Assembly: GCA_945861815.1 (NCBI GenBank)
Contig: CAMAVV010000064.1
Location: 1-8,219, forward strand
DNA: 8,219 nt
DNA from: Thermoflexus hugenholtzii JAD2
GTDB taxonomy: Bacteria; Chloroflexota; Dehalococcoidia; SHYB01
Direction: 5' to 3'
Shown in pieces: positions 6,081-8,219 of this stretch. The stretch's first letter is position 1; each line of letters starts with the position of its first letter. The position numbers were made by a program, and so were the translations under genes. Below the pieces are notes generated by a model, which searched no databases, was not told the origin of the DNA, and saw only the letters and a list, made by a program, of their open reading frames with translations.

Positions 6081-7919
6081 CTACGCGCTCTCCAGCTGAT
6101 AATTCATCGTATAGAGCTTGTGATAGAGTCCGTCCGTCGCCAATAGCTCCTGGTGTGTCCCAACCTCCGCGATGCGCCCCTTGTCCAGCACCACGATGCG
6201 GTCCGCGCCGCGAATCGTCGAGAGGCGGTGCGCGATGACCACCGACGTGCGCCCCTTCAACAGCTCGCCCAGGGCACGCTGGATGAGCGCCTCTGTGTGC
6301 GTATCGATGTTGGCCGTCGCTTCGTCGAGGATAAGGATGCGCGGGTCGGCGAGGAGAGCGCGCGCGAAGCTCAGCAACTGCCGCTGGCCCACGCTCAGGT
6401 TTCCTCCGCGCTCCGCAAGGACGCTGTCGTACCCCTTGGAAAGGCGCGCGATGAAATCGTGCGCGCCGACCGTCCTTGCCGCGCGCTCCACCTCTTCGTC
6501 TGTGGCATCCAGGCGTCCGTAGCGGATGTTCTCCCGCACCGTTGCCGAGAAAAGGTACGGGTCCTGCAGCACCATGCCGATCTGCTTCGCCAGCGACTGC
6601 ATCGTCACCTGGCGAACGTCATTCCCGTCGATGGAGATGCGTCCCGACGTACATTCGTAGAAGCGCGCGATGAGGGAGATGACCGTTGTCTTCCCGGCCC
6701 CCGTGAGCCCGACAAGCGCCACCGTCTCTCCCGGCTTGATGTGCAGGTCGATATCCCGCAGCACCCACACGTCGGGCACATAGCTGTGGCTCACCTTCTC
6801 GAAGCGGATCTCGCCTCGCATGCTGCGCAGCTCGGTTGCGTCCGCCGCGTCTGCTATCTCCGGCTTCGTGTCCAGCACTTCGAAGATGCGTGTTCCCGAA
6901 GCCATGGCGCGCTGGAGTTCCGTGTACTGCATCGTCAGGTTCCGTATCGGGTCGAAGAAGCGCTGGATATAGAGAGCAAAGGCGATGAGGACGCTCACCT
7001 GCATCTCCGTATGCAGCACCTGGTTGCCGCCGTACATGATGACCACGGCCAGCGCCACCGCCATCAGCACTTCGACCATCGGCAGGATGACCGACGACAT
7101 GCGCCCAGCGTGGAGGTTGGCGTTCAAGTGCTTCATATTGATGTCGTCGAAACGTCTGCTGTTCTCGTCTTGGCGGTTGAGGCTTTGGATAACGCGCACC
7201 CCTGAGATGTTCTCCTGCAGGCCCGCGTTCACCACGGAGATCGCCTGCCGCACGCGGATGAAGGTCTGCCGCGCGCGCTGCTGCCAAAGGATAAGCACGA
7301 AGACGAGGATCGGCGCGACGGCCAGGGTGAGCAGGGCCAGTTGCCAGTCCAAGAGAAACATAGCGACAACGATCCCGCCGAGGCTGAAGAGCTCCGACAC
7401 GCTCAGCACGCCGCTCGAAAGGAACTCTTGCAGCGTAAGCACGTCGTTCTGCACCCGCGACATGATGCGCCCCACTTCGTTGCGGTCGTAAAAGCCAAGC
7501 GAGAGGCTGTGCAGGTGGCGGAACATCTGCGTGCGCAACGTGTACAGCACGCCCTGGCTGATCTGCGCCATCACCACAAGCTGCACATAGTTCGCCGCCC
7601 ACCCTGCAATGGCGACGGCGGTGAAGGCAACCGCGATGACGTTGAGCCCGTGCCGGTCTCCAGCCGTCACCCTATCGATGCCTGCGCCCACGAGCCACGG
7701 CACCGCCACGGCGGACCCCGTGTAGAGCAGCGTCGCTATCGACGCGACGATCATGGGTCCCTTATACGGGCCGAGGTAGCGGAAGAGGCGCGTCACCACC
7801 TTGTGGTCGTACGGCTTGCCCAGCACTTCATCGTCGCCGTCGCCAAGGCGTCCTGCCATAGCATGGCCATGCCCATGCCCGTGCATCCCCATGCCCATCC
7901 CGCCGCCGTGGTGCATCAT
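6081..7919 (-). CDS. ABC exporter half-transporter, catalytically complete subunit, with Met/His-rich N-terminus
   Basis: This 612-residue protein fuses one ABC_membrane domain to one ATPase domain. After a Met/His/Gly tail (1-22), six membrane segments lie near 55-80, 92-118, 170-190, 193-212, 276-297 and 306-322. The ATPase domain has the A-loop Tyr380, Walker A GLTGAGKTT (404-412), Q-loop Gln452 in LQDPYLF, signature LSVGQ (508-512), Walker B ILILDEA (528-534) with catalytic Glu533, and switch His564 in IAHRLST. The signature carries Val where LSGGQ has Gly. The ATG at 7919 overlaps the stop of the upstream exporter gene as ATGA, and a second ATG follows directly. With that partner it should form a heterodimeric type IV exporter of the LmrCD/BmrCD/TM287-288 type, with this subunit supplying the active Walker B. 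The substrate (drug, lipid, peptide or metal complex) cannot be read from the sequence. Confidence 0.93.
   Translation of the reverse strand: MMHHGGGMGMGMHGHGHGHAMAGRLGDGDDEVLGKPYDHKVVTRLFRYLGPYKGPMIVASIATLLYTGSAVAVPWLVGAGIDRVTAGDRHGLNVIAVAFTAVAIAGWAANYVQLVVMAQISQGVLYTLRTQMFRHLHSLSLGFYDRNEVGRIMSRVQNDVLTLQEFLSSGVLSVSELFSLGGIVVAMFLLDWQLALLTLAVAPILVFVLILWQQRARQTFIRVRQAISVVNAGLQENISGVRVIQSLNRQDENSRRFDDINMKHLNANLHAGRMSSVILPMVEVLMAVALAVVIMYGGNQVLHTEMQVSVLIAFALYIQRFFDPIRNLTMQYTELQRAMASGTRIFEVLDTKPEIADAADATELRSMRGEIRFEKVSHSYVPDVWVLRDIDLHIKPGETVALVGLTGAGKTTVISLIARFYECTSGRISIDGNDVRQVTMQSLAKQIGMVLQDPYLFSATVRENIRYGRLDATDEEVERAARTVGAHDFIARLSKGYDSVLAERGGNLSVGQRQLLSFARALLADPRILILDEATANIDTHTEALIQRALGELLKGRTSVVIAHRLSTIRGADRIVVLDKGRIAEVGTHQELLATDGLYHKLYTMNYQLESA
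7854..7919 (-). other. Met/His/Gly-rich N-terminal tail of the ABC exporter
   Basis: This segment encodes the first 22 residues of the exporter. By count they are 6 Met, 6 His, 8 Gly and 2 Ala, including alternating MGMGM and HGHGHGH runs. The DNA is made of near-repeats of a CCCATG/GCCATG unit. The tail precedes the first cytoplasmic elbow helix and so should lie in the cytoplasm. Such a composition can bind Cu, Ni or Zn, but it can also arise by repeat slippage and be neutral. Confidence 0.7.
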
Positions 7920-8219
7920 GGCCTCGCCTCTACGGCGCTCTTCATGCCCGCCTCTTCCTGAGGACGCAGCTGCAATTCGTAGATCTCCCGATAGAGTCCG
8001 CCCTCTCGCAGCAGCGACTCATGCGTGCCGCGCTGAAGGACTCTTCCCTCTTTCAGGACGATGATCAGGTCGGCGTGCTTCACGGTGGAAAGGCGCTGGG
8101 CGATGATGAAGGTCGTGCGCCCCTGCATGAGACGGTTCAGCGCCTCGCGTATCTCATACTCCGTCCTCGTGTCCACGCTGGAGGTCGAATCGTCCAGCAC
8201 GATGATGCGCGGGTCGGTG
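7916..8219 (-). CDS. ABC exporter half-transporter, degenerate-site subunit, C-terminal fragment
   Basis: Only the last 100 codons are in the window; the gene continues beyond the right edge. The frame starts inside Walker B and reads IIVLDDSTSSVD, so the catalytic Glu position holds Asp (codon 8189-8191). The switch region reads FIIAQRLSTV, with Gln in place of His (codon 8096-8098). It continues with KHADLIIVLKEGRVLQRGTH and a final helix LYREIYELQL, typical of the end of a multidrug-type exporter ATPase domain. Both substitutions together mark the non-catalytic half of a heterodimeric exporter such as TM287, LmrC or BmrC. The stop overlaps the start of the complete subunit by ATGA, so the two are translationally coupled and likely made in equal amounts. 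The membrane domain cannot be seen. Confidence 0.9.
   Translation of the reverse strand, partial: TDPRIIVLDDSTSSVDTRTEYEIREALNRLMQGRTTFIIAQRLSTVKHADLIIVLKEGRVLQRGTHESLLREGGLYREIYELQLRPQEEAGMKSAVEARP

Noticed and set aside
6153..7205. Long open frame on the plus strand (350 codons) opposite the ABC exporter
   Set aside because: It is antisense to a complete ABC exporter with all motifs in order. The product is His/Arg/Asp-rich with no domain, which is typical of a shadow frame.
6619..7602. Second minus-strand open frame (327 codons) inside the ABC exporter
   Set aside because: It is an out-of-frame reading of the exporter itself. The exporter frame is continuous and shows every expected motif, so there is no frameshift to explain.
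1..8219. Search for tRNA, rRNA, CRISPR arrays, insertion sequences, attachment sites or phage genes
   Set aside because: I saw no direct repeats with regular spacers, no transposase or integrase motifs and no RNA gene signatures. The window is almost fully taken up by housekeeping and transport genes.

Overview
The window is GC-rich, densely coding bacterial DNA. It reads as a thiamine gene run on the plus strand (roughly 1-6015), a short non-coding strip (6016-6080), and a convergent pair of ABC exporter genes on the minus strand (6081-8219). GC-rich codon use, a lipoprotein with a long Thr/Pro/Ser/Ala linker after its lipobox, and an NMT1/THI5-type pyrimidine importer suggest a Chloroflexota-like bacterium. 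That placement is an inference from style only; no rRNA or other marker gene is present.

Plus strand, in order: the C-terminal end of a ThiO-like FAD-dependent glycine oxidase (2-256), thiE thiamine-phosphate synthase (261-917), thiL thiamine-monophosphate kinase (910-1953), thiD HMP(-phosphate) kinase (1950-2771), an ABC importer of ThiZ-ThiX-ThiY type (ATPase 2762-3550, permease 3547-4395, lipoprotein binding protein 4412-5389), and a small DUF192 lipoprotein (5395-6015). The genes overlap by 4-10 bases or are separated by 4-16 bases, so they look like one transcription unit that starts upstream of the window. Together they cover the late thiamine pathway: glycine oxidation for the thiazole, pyrimidine uptake and phosphorylation (ThiXYZ and ThiD), ring coupling (ThiE) and the final phosphorylation to thiamine diphosphate (ThiL). 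thiC, thiG, thiS and tenA are not in view, and no TPP riboswitch is seen.

The strip at 6016-6080 holds a GC-rich palindrome between the convergent units. It may act as a terminator or be a dispersed REP-like repeat.

Minus strand: the 3' end of one ABC exporter half (7916 to the right edge) is followed, with an ATGA overlap, by a complete second half (6081-7919). The first half has Asp and Gln where the catalytic Glu and switch His normally sit. The second half has both catalytic residues but an altered LSVGQ signature. This is the pattern of a heterodimeric type IV exporter with one degenerate ATP site (TM287/288, LmrCD, BmrCD type). The complete subunit also starts with a Met/His/Gly tail that could bind metal.

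Most of the window can be assigned to known families. I found no convincing undescribed system. The items most worth a second look are the Met/His tail, the asymmetric ATP site, the ligand of the importer, and the DUF192 lipoprotein in a thiamine operon.
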